Below the pieces are notes generated by a model that made no database searches, was not told the DNA's origin, and saw only the letters and a list, made by a program, of their open reading frames with translations. This document shows, in pieces, positions 34,196 through 42,372 of a DNA stretch of 64,000 bases. Origin of the DNA: Bacillus bingmayongensis (GTDB taxonomy: Bacteria > Bacillota > Bacilli > Bacillales > Bacillaceae_G); contig NZ_JH921517.1 of assembly GCF_000299035.1 (NCBI RefSeq), forward strand, positions 1,167,317-1,231,316, in the 5' to 3' direction. Position numbers and translations under genes: made by a program. Numbering within the stretch: the stretch's first letter is position 1; every line of letters begins with the position of its first letter.

Positions 34196-35829
34196 AGGAC
34201 TTAACATTTACGTATGCTGATGAAAAAGTACAAGCATTAACGGGCGTTTCCTTAGCGGTTTCTCAAGGTGAATTTATTGTGCTCGCTGGCCGTTCAGGAT
34301 GTGGTAAGACAACACTTTTGAAGCATTTTAAGAAAGAGTTACTTCCAATTGGAAGGCGTACAGGTAATGTGTATTATAACGGGACTTCTGTACTGGAGAT
34401 GCCAGATTTATTGTCAGCACAAGAAGTGGGAATGGTGTTTCAAAATCCAGAAAATCAACTTGTTATGGATACGGTCATTCAAGAATTGGCATTTTCTCTT
34501 GAAAATGTTGGTCTAGAGACCAATATAATTCAAAAGAGAATTGCTGAATTCATTAGTTTTTTAGGTTTTCAAGATTTGTTACACCAATCTGTTCATACAT
34601 TATCCGGAGGACAAAAACAACTTGTTAATTTAGCAGCGGTTCTTGTTTTGCAACCAAAATTGTTACTGCTTGATGAACCGACAGCACAGCTTGATCCAAT
34701 TGCAGCAAAAGATTTTTTAGGGTTATTGAAACGAATTAACGAAGAACTCGGGATTACAATTATAATGAGCGAACATCGTTTAGACGAGGTAATTCCACTA
34801 GCAACTCGCGTTGTGTTTATGAATGCTGGGGAAATTATTTATGATGGAATCCCGCAACATGTCATATCGAAAATGTGGGCATTAGAAGAATTCCGACCAT
34901 TTATCCCTCAAATTCCAAGGTTGTTTTTAGAATGGAATGTAGAGCAAATACCCTTTACAGTAAGGGAAGCACAAACACAAATTCATTCCAACGTATCTAT
35001 CGAACATGAAGTGCCAGTTATATCACAAACAGAAAAAAAAGAAGTGATTTTACAAGCAAAACATATATCATTTCAATATGAAAAAAATAGCCCTTTTATT
35101 TTACGGGACTTAACCTTATCAATTGAACAAGGGAAGTGGACTGCGCTTGTTGGGAAAAATGGTACTGGAAAATCAACACTTTTAACGATCTTGGCAGGAT
35201 TAAATAAACCTAGAAGAGGAAAAGTACGGTGGAACGGAACGGAGATTCATAAAAGTAATTCAAAGGAACGATTTAAAAAAATCGGATTTGTATCACAACA
35301 TCCGTATTATCATTTTATATTTGAGACGGTGTGGGATGAAGTTTTTGAAAGAGCAAATGAATTATATGGTGTTAAAGGGAAAGAAATTGCAGAAGATATG
35401 TTAAAACGATTTTGGCTTCATGCTATTCGCGATCGTCACCCGCATGATTGTAGCGGTGGGGAACAACAGTTAATTGCACTGTGCACAGCCTTGTTATCGA
35501 AGCCAAGTTTATTATTACTAGACGAACCGACAAAAGGCTTGGATCCAGAGAAAAAAGAAAGATTAGGTGGGCTGTTTCAAGAGTTACAAAAGGAAGGAAC
35601 AACAATTGTGATGGCAACACATGATATTGAATTTGCAGCTAAATATGTGGATCATTGTATGATGTTATTTGATGGAAAAGTAATTATGGATGATATGCCA
35701 AAGAAATTCTTTAGTGATAATTTCTTTTATACAACATCTATTAATCGTTTTATTCGCAAGCAATTACCTTATGCATTAACGTGGGAGGATGTGTACAAGG
35801 CGTGTCCAAACGATATTTTGCTCTCATAA
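34174..35829 (+). CDS. ECF transporter ATPase, two fused EcfA domains
   Basis: 551-aa protein with two complete ABC ATPase domains in one chain: Walker A GRSGCGKTTL and GKNGTGKSTL, signatures LSGGQKQ and CSGGEQQ, Walker B LLLLDEPTAQLDP and LLLLDEPTKGLDP, and H-loops EHRLDEV and THDIEF. Fused EcfA-EcfA' proteins energise group II or dedicated ECF importers for vitamins and metals. The ATG at 34174 has better spacing from GGAGGGA than the ATG at 34168. Ends overlapping the S component gene. Confidence 0.9.
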   Translation: MVAHAEIKDLTFTYADEKVQALTGVSLAVSQGEFIVLAGRSGCGKTTLLKHFKKELLPIGRRTGNVYYNGTSVLEMPDLLSAQEVGMVFQNPENQLVMDTVIQELAFSLENVGLETNIIQKRIAEFISFLGFQDLLHQSVHTLSGGQKQLVNLAAVLVLQPKLLLLDEPTAQLDPIAAKDFLGLLKRINEELGITIIMSEHRLDEVIPLATRVVFMNAGEIIYDGIPQHVISKMWALEEFRPFIPQIPRLFLEWNVEQIPFTVREAQTQIHSNVSIEHEVPVISQTEKKEVILQAKHISFQYEKNSPFILRDLTLSIEQGKWTALVGKNGTGKSTLLTILAGLNKPRRGKVRWNGTEIHKSNSKERFKKIGFVSQHPYYHFIFETVWDEVFERANELYGVKGKEIAEDMLKRFWLHAIRDRHPHDCSGGEQQLIALCTALLSKPSLLLLDEPTKGLDPEKKERLGGLFQELQKEGTTIVMATHDIEFAAKYVDHCMMLFDGKVIMDDMPKKFFSDNFFYTTSINRFIRKQLPYALTWEDVYKACPNDILLS

Positions 35830-36524
35830 CGCTTATTTTCATTATTGTAATAAGTACACTTTTGTTTGCTTCTTTTGTAACAGATGAATATTATATTTGG
35901 TATAGTTTATTTCTATTATGTATTATTATGTTACCTTTTTACATACGATTTGAGAGGAAAGCATTTGTTTCACGTGAAATAGTCATTGTAGCTGTTTTAG
36001 CGGCAATAGCAGCAGTTAGTCGTGTACCATTTTCCATTATGCCGAGTGTACAACCAACTTCCTTTGTTATTATTGTATCTGCAATTGTTTTTGGAAGTGA
36101 GACAGGCTTTATAATTGGGGCAACGGCAGCACTTGTATCTAATATATTTTTAGGACAAGGGCCTTGGACACCTTGGCAAATGTTTTCGTGGGGAATGATA
36201 GGTTTTATAGCTGGTTTACTGAGAAATACATTTATAATGAGAAAGTTATGGGGTAGGGTTATTTATGGATTCATAGCGGGTTTTGTTTTTGGTTGGATTA
36301 TGAATTTGTGGGGGATACTTGGCTTTTTAGAAGGATTAACATGGAAAGACTTTATTGCATACTACGCTGCCAGTTTTTACTTTGATTTAGCTCATGCACT
36401 TTCAAATGTAATCTTTCTTGTTTTATTTAGTTCAGCGTGGATTAGAATCATTACGAGGTTTAAAAAGAAATACGGAATTTTAGATGGGGATAAAGAGTTA
36501 TTATCTCAAGCAAACAAAGCATAA
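35802..36524 (+). CDS. ECF transporter substrate-binding (S) component
   Basis: 240-aa membrane protein with about six helices. Conserved S-component features: REIVIVAVLAAIAAVSRVPF near helix 1, FVIIVSAIVFGSETGFIIGA, and SNIFLGQGPWTPWQMFSWG with a GPWTP(W/F)Q loop, which is shared by a subgroup that travels with DUF4430/prenyltransferase-like surface proteins. Substrate not proven; cobalamin is inferred from partners. The GTG at 35802 is preceded by an AAGG and lies inside the 3' end of the ATPase gene. Last gene of the operon, followed by a terminator. Confidence 0.82.
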   Translation: MSKRYFALITLIFIIVISTLLFASFVTDEYYIWYSLFLLCIIMLPFYIRFERKAFVSREIVIVAVLAAIAAVSRVPFSIMPSVQPTSFVIIVSAIVFGSETGFIIGATAALVSNIFLGQGPWTPWQMFSWGMIGFIAGLLRNTFIMRKLWGRVIYGFIAGFVFGWIMNLWGILGFLEGLTWKDFIAYYAASFYFDLAHALSNVIFLVLFSSAWIRIITRFKKKYGILDGDKELLSQANKA

Positions 36525-36589
36525 GCAAATATTGCAAAGCATAAGAATATAAAGTAGGGTCGCGACTTACATATTCGTTTGCCTCTTTC

Positions 36590-36622
36590 ATGCTTCTTAC
36601 CATTGGTGAGGAGCATTTTTTA
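36590..36622 (+). terminator. Operon terminator
   Basis: ATGCTTCTTACC / GGTGAGGAGCAT followed by TTTTTTAT, after the ECF S component gene. Confidence 0.8.
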
Positions 36623-36738
36623 TACAGATTATAATATGAAAAGTGTCAAGAAATTGATTTAATATGTTTCGATTTTTATATGAGATTTTTTATATAATAG
36701 TAAATGAGAAAAAATTTCAAAGAGGAGATGCCATATTC

Positions 36739-37461
36739 ATGAAGCTAGTTGTTCCAAAGCAGCACGGTGCATGGGGAATGCTGCTGATTCCATTTATACT
36801 TAGTGTTCTACTTGGTAAACCTACTTTATATCATATTCCGCTCTTTATCGCTTGGTTATGTATCTATTTAGCAACGTATCCATTTTTAATGTACATAAAG
36901 CAAACACGAAAGAAAGAATTTTTACATTCAGCAATTACTTATTTTATGATTGCATGTGTTTTCGGGATACTATCTTTACTATACGAGTGGAGAATTCTTT
37001 TCTTCGCAGCTATTATGATTCCACTCTTTGTGGTAAATATATATTTTGCCCATCAAAAAAAGGAGAGAGCTTTAGTAAATGATATTTGTGCAATACTCAT
37101 TTTTTGCATAGGTGGTTTGATTAGTTATTATTTTTCGATGAAAACTGTTGATGAAATAGCTTTTGGAATTGCAGGTATTTCTTTTCTATACTTTTTAGGC
37201 AGTACATTTTATGTGAAAACAATGATACGTGAAAAGAATAACCCTACTTACCGCTATGTTTCATGGGGCTATCATATTTTCTTAATCATTGCCTCTTTAG
37301 TGGTAAATCCATGGCTTTCTCTTGTGTTTATACCAAGCCTAGTTCGTGCAATCGTCTTGTATGGTAAAAAGATATCTATATTAAAAGTTGGAGTTTTAGA
37401 AATCGTTAATTCTGTATATTTTTTAATTGTAACGGCAATACTGTTACAGTATGCCATTTGA
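36739..37461 (+). CDS. YwiC-like membrane protein
   Basis: 240-aa protein with about eight hydrophobic helices, of the YwiC-like family. The N-terminal motif KLVVPKQHGAWGMLLIPFIL is the family hallmark (KQHGAWxM), reminiscent of UbiA-fold proteins; CbiQ-like or prenyl-transfer function is not shown. Start 36739 follows GAGGAGATGCCATATTC; upstream open frame to 36664 has no RBS. Convergent with the small gene 37496-37690, sharing a terminator. Confidence 0.8.
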   Translation: MKLVVPKQHGAWGMLLIPFILSVLLGKPTLYHIPLFIAWLCIYLATYPFLMYIKQTRKKEFLHSAITYFMIACVFGILSLLYEWRILFFAAIMIPLFVVNIYFAHQKKERALVNDICAILIFCIGGLISYYFSMKTVDEIAFGIAGISFLYFLGSTFYVKTMIREKNNPTYRYVSWGYHIFLIIASLVVNPWLSLVFIPSLVRAIVLYGKKISILKVGVLEIVNSVYFLIVTAILLQYAI

Positions 37462-37462
37462 A

Positions 37463-37500
37463 ATACTTCCCATCTAGTAAAGAGATGGGAAGTATTTATT
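37463..37500. terminator. Bidirectional terminator
   Basis: AATACTTCCCATCT / AGATGGGAAGTATT around a short loop with T-tracts on both sides, between convergent genes. Confidence 0.8.
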
Positions 37501-37690
37501 TTTGTTCTAAAATATGAACCGTATAATCACATGTTTGTAATGCATGTTCTACAGCCTGGAGAGATTTTTCGATTCGTTCTCGATTACCGCTTTTTTCGAC
37601 TGTTTGCAATGCATTTTCTAAAGATTGTTTTGCTTCATGCAAAGAATGATAAGAATCTTGAACATATCTACGAGCATTTTTATTCATCAT
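37496..37690 (-). CDS. Small helical protein, 64 aa
   Basis: Hydrophilic, all-helical, coiled-coil-like protein: MMNKNARRYVQDSYHSLHEA, KQSLENALQTVEKSGNRERI, EKSLQAVEHALQTCDYTVHI. ATG at 37690 is preceded by AAGGAGGAAAAT; an ATG upstream at 37714 includes that site. No membrane helix, no family recognised beyond conserved small Bacillus proteins. Function unknown. Confidence 0.7.
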   Translation of the reverse strand: MMNKNARRYVQDSYHSLHEAKQSLENALQTVEKSGNRERIEKSLQAVEHALQTCDYTVHILEQK

Positions 37691-37820
37691 ATTTTCCTCC
37701 TTTTCTACATACAATTTTAGTATGGGCGTTAGAAAAGAAAATATTACTCATTGCGGTTATTTTATATTGTTTGACAATTACAATAGAAGTAGCTATAGTA
37801 AGATATAAAGTGAATATTTT

Positions 37821-37960
37821 CTTATCCAGAGAGGTGGAGGGACTGGCCCGATGAAACCCAGCAACCGCGATGCAGGTGCTAATTCCAGCAGAACATATTT
37901 GTTCTGGGAGATAAGACGAAGATATATGTAACTTCTTCTTATCGAAGAGGTTTTTTTATT
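37821..37960 (+). ncRNA. SAM-I (S-box) riboswitch with terminator
   Basis: Aptamer 37821-37916: CTTATCCAGAGAGGTGGAGG, GACTGGCCCGATGAAACCC, AGCAACC, GGTGCTAATTCCAGCAGA and the closing GGGAGATAAG are the S-box consensus. The P1 stem CTTATC / GATAAG closes it. It is followed by CTTCTTC / GAAGAGG with TTTTTTT (37932-37957), an intrinsic terminator whose arm overlaps a second CTTATC that could pair with GATAAG as antiterminator. SAM binding would shut off the downstream gene (38018-38278). Confidence 0.95.
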
Positions 37961-38017
37961 GTAAAAAAACCGATTCTAAAAACAACAGAATAAGAAGAAA
38001 GGGGTTGCAATTGTACT

Positions 38018-38278
38018 GTGACACTTGAAAAATATGTAAAGCTGCGTAATGCAGTATATGAATATATGATGGAACAAGATAAACCCATATCATTATTAGA
38101 TATTCAAGAACATATCGTTTCGCATCATGAAGGAAAATTCACGAAAAAAATGTTACACCAATTTTATTTATCAAGGTTATTAGACGAACTGAAACTGGAT
38201 GGGAAAATTACTTTAGCTAATGATGAATACCACTATGCTGAAAAAGGGGTATATTATAAGGCGAGAAAAGGGAGCTAG
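38018..38278 (+). CDS. 86-aa protein under SAM riboswitch control
   Basis: Small protein, no membrane helix: MTLEKYVKLRNAVYEYMMEQ, SLLDIQEHIVSHHEGKFTKK, LSRLLDELKLDGKITLANDE, YHYAEKGVYYKARKGS. The helix pattern followed by a beta-hairpin-like GKITLANDEYHYAEKGVYYK suggests a winged-helix fold, which would make it DNA binding. GTG start at 38018 with AAAGGGG a little far upstream (14 bases). It is the only gene after the S-box, which normally controls methionine/cysteine genes. Family not recognised. Confidence 0.7.
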   Translation: MTLEKYVKLRNAVYEYMMEQDKPISLLDIQEHIVSHHEGKFTKKMLHQFYLSRLLDELKLDGKITLANDEYHYAEKGVYYKARKGS

Positions 38279-38299
38279 TTTAGTCTCTCTTTTTTTATG

Positions 38300-38560
38300 T
38301 TATAATATATCTGAAAATTTAAAATGTATGTAGAGTAAAAGACTGCAGAAGCAGCCTGATACAAGGGAATGGTGTTGAGTGTGTAGTGTCAAAAGTTGAA
38401 TATGCCCTGAAAGAGACATTTCATTCGGCTAGAAACGAAAAGAGACACCTTCGCCGAGTAGGTGTCAGTTGGTTTGTCAAATGGGCTTGCCACTTGACAT
38501 GTATTAGAATATCACGCAGCCTTTCGGAAGTCAAAAGGGAATTTAAGGAAAGGTGTTGTT
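38300..38560. other. Structured intergenic region of unknown role
   Basis: Non-coding 287-bp space before the quinone reductase gene. It contains a TATAAT at about 38301, the hairpins CTGCAGAAGCAG and GACACCTTCGCCGAGTAGGTGTC, and is richer in G and C than nearby intergenic DNA. It could be a small RNA, a leader for the next gene or a repeat remnant. No Rfam class recognised. Confidence 0.3.
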
Positions 38561-38565
38561 AAAAG

Positions 38566-39141
38566 GTGAACATACTCATCATATATGCACATCCTAATCC
38601 ATCTAGTTTCAATGCATCCATTTTAGAACATGTGCAAAAAGGACTGCAAGAAACATATCATTCGGTTATATTACTTGATTTATATAAGGAACAATTTAAC
38701 CCAGTACTTATTTTTAATGAAGATAAGAGAAGACGTGATTTAGTATATGAAGAAGAGACAGAGAAATACAGAACGTTAATCAAGGAAGCAGATTTTTTAA
38801 TTTTTATTTATCCAATTTGGTGTTGGGGAATGCCTGCCATTTTAAAAGGCTTTATTGATCGTGTTTTTGCTGCGGGGTTTGCATATAAATATGAAGGCGT
38901 AATGCCGAAAGGATTGCTTACAGGGAAAATGACGTGGGGTATTAATACTTTAGATTCGCCGTTATGGTATGTAGCGCTCTTATATCGCTCCGCAGATTGG
39001 GTGATTATGAAAAAAGGTATTTTACGATTTTGTGGTATACGTCAAATAAAACGTTCTGCTTTTCAGTCTGTAAAAACAAGTAAAGCAGTAAAACGTGAAA
39101 AGTGGCTTTTAGAAATACAAGAAAAGGCTAAAAAATTATGA
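38566..39141 (+). CDS. NAD(P)H dehydrogenase (quinone), flavodoxin fold
   Basis: 191-aa flavoprotein of the NQO/KefF/MdaB type. Seen: MNILIIYAHPNPSSFNASIL (FMN/FAD phosphate loop with the family S-x-S-F), EADFLIFIYPIWCWGMPAIL (flavin-contact region with P-x-W-x-x-x-P) and GFIDRVFAAGFAYKY. Two-electron reduction of quinones or similar compounds is the family activity. GTG start preceded by AAAGG. Its stop overlaps the next gene (ATGA), so both are one operon. Confidence 0.88.
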   Translation: MNILIIYAHPNPSSFNASILEHVQKGLQETYHSVILLDLYKEQFNPVLIFNEDKRRRDLVYEEETEKYRTLIKEADFLIFIYPIWCWGMPAILKGFIDRVFAAGFAYKYEGVMPKGLLTGKMTWGINTLDSPLWYVALLYRSADWVIMKKGILRFCGIRQIKRSAFQSVKTSKAVKREKWLLEIQEKAKKL

Positions 39142-39503
39142 GTGAAGTAGAAAATATAATGAGATGCTGTAATCGAAATGATGATTTGTTTCGTACGTAT
39201 ATCGTTTGTTTACTTCAATTCAAACATCATAATGAAGCGTTTAAAAAAGTATACCAAGAATTAAGAGCAGATTATTTAGTAAGGGGAATTTGTGAACGAG
39301 AAGTTGATGGGATCATCAAGGAAAGCAAAGAGTACAAAATGTATGATGTACCGAGAGTGTTAAGGTGGGATTTTTTGCGAAATAATCCATCAATGATTGA
39401 AAATGTTTGTACGACGTTATTTACATATAGAAGATTAAATCTTTCCTATGAGGAATGGGTAGATGTAATAAGATGTATAGAAAACAATGAATTACTGCCA
39501 TAG
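39138..39503 (+). CDS. Hypothetical protein coupled to quinone reductase
   Basis: 121-aa soluble protein, start overlapping the preceding stop (ATGA). Mostly helical: MSEVENIMRCCNRNDDLFRT, FKHHNEAFKKVYQELRADYL, CTTLFTYRRLNLSYEEWVDV. Three or more Cys near the N-terminus. No known family recognised. Translational coupling with the NAD(P)H:quinone reductase suggests a related role. Confidence 0.65.
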   Translation: MSEVENIMRCCNRNDDLFRTYIVCLLQFKHHNEAFKKVYQELRADYLVRGICEREVDGIIKESKEYKMYDVPRVLRWDFLRNNPSMIENVCTTLFTYRRLNLSYEEWVDVIRCIENNELLP

Positions 39504-39511
39504 TTATTATG

Positions 39512-39542
39512 TAAAAAAGCTAGTATAAAACTAGCTTTTTTT
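39512..39542. terminator. Intrinsic terminator
   Basis: AAAAAGCTAGT / ACTAGCTTTTTTT hairpin between the operon ending at 39503 and the convergent AtoE-like gene. Confidence 0.8.
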
Positions 39543-39555
39543 GTGAATTTTATAT

Positions 39556-40902
39556 TCAGATGAAAAGGAAACATAAACCGATAACTGCACCTGCATAAAG
39601 TAAGTTAATCACACAGAACCCCATAATATCGCGGGCACCTAAGCCTGCAATAGCTAAAGCTGGTAATGCCCAGAAAGGTTGTATTAAGTTTGTCCAAGCA
39701 TCTCCCCATGCAATTGCCATCGCTGTTTTAGCAGCAGGTACACCAAGTTCTGCGCCAGCTGGAATCATAATAGGAGCTTGTACAGCCCATTGACCGCCTC
39801 CAGAAGGTACGAAAATATTTACAATTCCCGCACTTAAAAATGTAAATAGAGGGAAAGTCGTTTCGTTTGAAATGCCAATAAAGAAATTAGAAATCGCTCC
39901 TCCAAGTGAAAGACCTTCGCTATTAGCTCCAATCATCATTCCCATAATTCCTGCGTAAAATGGAAATTGAAGTAAGATACCAGAAGCACTTTTCGTTGAA
40001 TCTGAAAAGGCACGAATATATTGAATAGGGGTACGATGAAAAATAAGACCAGCGATTAATAATATAAAAATAACGATATCAAGAGTGAGGTTAAAGCCTT
40101 TCGTATTAAAGTAATGAAAGATATAGATAAGTCCTAATAGGCCAACGCAAACAGTGATCCAAATACTATTTTCCATCTTTTCAGCAAATGTACGGACCTC
40201 TATTTCTTGAGCAGCCGCTTCTTCTTGAAATACACTTGGATCAACAGTAATTGTATGTTTCGCATCAGGATGCATTGCTCGATTGATAAGTGGCATTGTT
40301 ACTAAGAAGATGATTACAGGGACAATTGCATACGGCGAAAATAATGTTTCTGTGATTGGGATTGCTTCCTTTATGCTTCCAGCAGTTGTTTTGATTAATG
40401 TTTCTCCTCCAGATGCTAGTGTAAGTGGGATTGAGGCAGAAAGACCAGCGTGCCAAATAAGAAATCCGGAATAAGAAGAAGCAATGGCAAGTCGATAATC
40501 TAAACCTTGTATTTGTTTTGCAACTTCCTTTGCATATAAAACAGACACAACAATGCCAAATCCCCAGTTTATGTATGCGCCAAGTAAACTAACAATAGAA
40601 ATAGCGATAATACCTTGTCCACTTGTTTTCGGTAATTGAGCTGCTTTTGCTAAACCTTTACGAATAAGCGGAGCGTTAGCTAAAGCAGAACCTGTAACGA
40701 GTACAAGTGCCATTTGCATTGCGAAAGCTAAGAGTCCCCAAATACCATTTCCCCAATGAGCGATCATTTCTACGGGTGTTTGCTGCGTTGCAAACATTCC
40801 GAAGAAGATAACAAAAATCGTTAATAAGCAGGACAAAATAAAGGGTTCTGGTAAAAAGCGTTGCACAAGAGCAACACAACCATTCGTAAAAGAACGAAAC
40901 AA
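39556..40902 (-). CDS. Short-chain fatty acid transporter, AtoE family
   Basis: 448-aa membrane protein with about twelve helices: FRSFTNGCVALVQRFLPEPF, SLLGAYINWGFGIVVSVLYA, SGFLIWHAGLSASIPLTLAS and FVPSGGGQWAVQAPIMIPAG are strongly conserved in AtoE-type short-chain fatty acid carriers. Start set at a TTG (40902) because AAGGAGG is 9 bases upstream; the frame extends to 41013 with no RBS. It follows a serine hydrolase gene on the same strand by 107 bases, perhaps a degradation plus uptake unit. Confidence 0.85.
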   Translation of the reverse strand: MFRSFTNGCVALVQRFLPEPFILSCLLTIFVIFFGMFATQQTPVEMIAHWGNGIWGLLAFAMQMALVLVTGSALANAPLIRKGLAKAAQLPKTSGQGIIAISIVSLLGAYINWGFGIVVSVLYAKEVAKQIQGLDYRLAIASSYSGFLIWHAGLSASIPLTLASGGETLIKTTAGSIKEAIPITETLFSPYAIVPVIIFLVTMPLINRAMHPDAKHTITVDPSVFQEEAAAQEIEVRTFAEKMENSIWITVCVGLLGLIYIFHYFNTKGFNLTLDIVIFILLIAGLIFHRTPIQYIRAFSDSTKSASGILLQFPFYAGIMGMMIGANSEGLSLGGAISNFFIGISNETTFPLFTFLSAGIVNIFVPSGGGQWAVQAPIMIPAGAELGVPAAKTAMAIAWGDAWTNLIQPFWALPALAIAGLGARDIMGFCVINLLYAGAVIGLCFLFI

Positions 40903-41009
40903 ATTGATCAACCTCCTTAAGTTTATTTCCTTAAAATATTCGCTGTGGTTGAAGAAAGAACCTTTGTTAAACTGAAGATTCAGATAATTAAAAGGGAGAA
41001 GAAAAGCTC

Positions 41010-42272
41010 TCACTCATGTGAAAGCTTTTCTAATTGTTTTGCAATTTGTACATACATATTTGAATAAGTTGAATGAACGTCGCTACTTGGTTCAGCATCT
41101 GAGGAAAATTGTACAATTACCATATTAGCTTTTGGATCTATATAAAGACATTGACCATAACTCCCTAACACTTCAAAGGCACCTTGTTCATTGTGGGGAA
41201 TCCACCATTGATTATGATAAGAAATAGATGCACCTGGCCCGATTGGTAGCTCATTTTCTTGTATGTTTTTTATACTTTCTGAAATAGAAGAAGGAAGAAC
41301 TTGTACGCCATTGTAACGACCGTTATTTAAAATCAATTGACCAAACTTAGCCATATCTCTTGCAGTGGCGTTTAAACCGGCGCTCGCTTGTTCAACTCCT
41401 GTTTCATCAGTAACATAATAAGCATTTTCTTCCATACCTATTTTGGACCAAATTCGTTCGCTTACATTTTCGGCTAACGATTTACCGGTTACTGTCCGTA
41501 TAATCCAGCCGAGTGTTTCGGATGAGCCGTTATTATATGAAAACTCAGTTCCAGGCGGTGCAGTTTCTTTTGCCTCTCGTAACATATCATAAATTTTCAT
41601 AGGGCCATCATAGTTTTTACTACGAGGAAGCATATTACTAGCTAAATATAACTGAGCATCTTGATTTTCTAACCCTCGCTGCATATACCCATGTGTCGGG
41701 TATTCAGCAGAAATTTGCATGTCCATTAATTGCTGAATCGTTGCTTTCCCGAATGGCGTATTTCGTAATTCTTTGATGTATGTTTCAGCAGTCTTATTTA
41801 CATCGATGAGTCTTTCTTCAGCTAATGATTGCACAAGCGCACCAGTAAATACTTTCGCTAAAGAAGCCATCCCGTGTGGCTCATTTTGTTTATATCCATT
41901 GAAATAATGCTCGTAAACAAGTTTCCCGTTATGTACAATGACAAACGCATCTGTTTTATTTTCATCCAGCAGTTTCTTTAAAGGAACATTTCCTCCATTT
42001 TCCTTTTTAACAGAGAAATCATCTAAGTTTTGTAGTGCAGTAGGGAATGTTGCTACTTGTTCAGGATTATTTTTCACTTCACTTGTTAACGCTAGTTCCT
42101 TCATATGTGTGTATGACCAACGTAAATAGGGGTCTTGTAACCAATTTTCCTTTGTCACGTTCTCTTTAGAAGGAGAGACCTTATTTTGTTTGAAAAGTAC
42201 AAATCCAAGTCCTGTTACGACAAATAATAGTGTAAGTATAAGCAATAAAAGGGGGGACTTTTTAAAATTCAT
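41010..42272 (-). CDS. Membrane-anchored serine hydrolase (beta-lactamase fold)
   Basis: 420-aa protein with an N-terminal signal anchor (SPLLLLILTLLFVVTGLGFV) and a beta-lactamase/6-aminohexanoate-dimer-hydrolase domain: nucleophile Ser-Lys in MASLAKVF (S-x-x-K), the Tyr motif in TEFSYNNGSSETLGW (Y-x-N), and a C-terminal GSYGQCLYIDPKANMVIV. It acts outside the cell membrane on a small amide or ester substrate. ATG follows AATAAGGAGGTATATAT. The AtoE-family transporter lies directly downstream. Confidence 0.85.
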   Translation of the reverse strand: MNFKKSPLLLLILTLLFVVTGLGFVLFKQNKVSPSKENVTKENWLQDPYLRWSYTHMKELALTSEVKNNPEQVATFPTALQNLDDFSVKKENGGNVPLKKLLDENKTDAFVIVHNGKLVYEHYFNGYKQNEPHGMASLAKVFTGALVQSLAEERLIDVNKTAETYIKELRNTPFGKATIQQLMDMQISAEYPTHGYMQRGLENQDAQLYLASNMLPRSKNYDGPMKIYDMLREAKETAPPGTEFSYNNGSSETLGWIIRTVTGKSLAENVSERIWSKIGMEENAYYVTDETGVEQASAGLNATARDMAKFGQLILNNGRYNGVQVLPSSISESIKNIQENELPIGPGASISYHNQWWIPHNEQGAFEVLGSYGQCLYIDPKANMVIVQFSSDAEPSSDVHSTYSNMYVQIAKQLEKLSHE

Positions 42273-42330
42273 ATATATACCTCCTTATTATTTCTACAAT
42301 AAGTATACGCTCGTTTTGTTAGAAAGACAA

Positions 42331-42368
42331 AATAAGGAAAGTAAACAGAGAAGTTTACTTTCCTTATT
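42331..42368 (-). terminator. Terminator of the MarR-MFS operon
   Basis: TAAGGAAAGTAAAC / GTTTACTTTCCTTA perfect arms, with TTTT on the minus-strand side, next to the MFS stop at 42373. Confidence 0.85.
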
Positions 42369-42372
42369 AACG

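Noticed and set aside
37531-37854. 107-codon plus-strand frame
   Set aside because: It lies opposite the well-supported 37496-37690 gene and extends into the region before the SAM riboswitch without a ribosome site.
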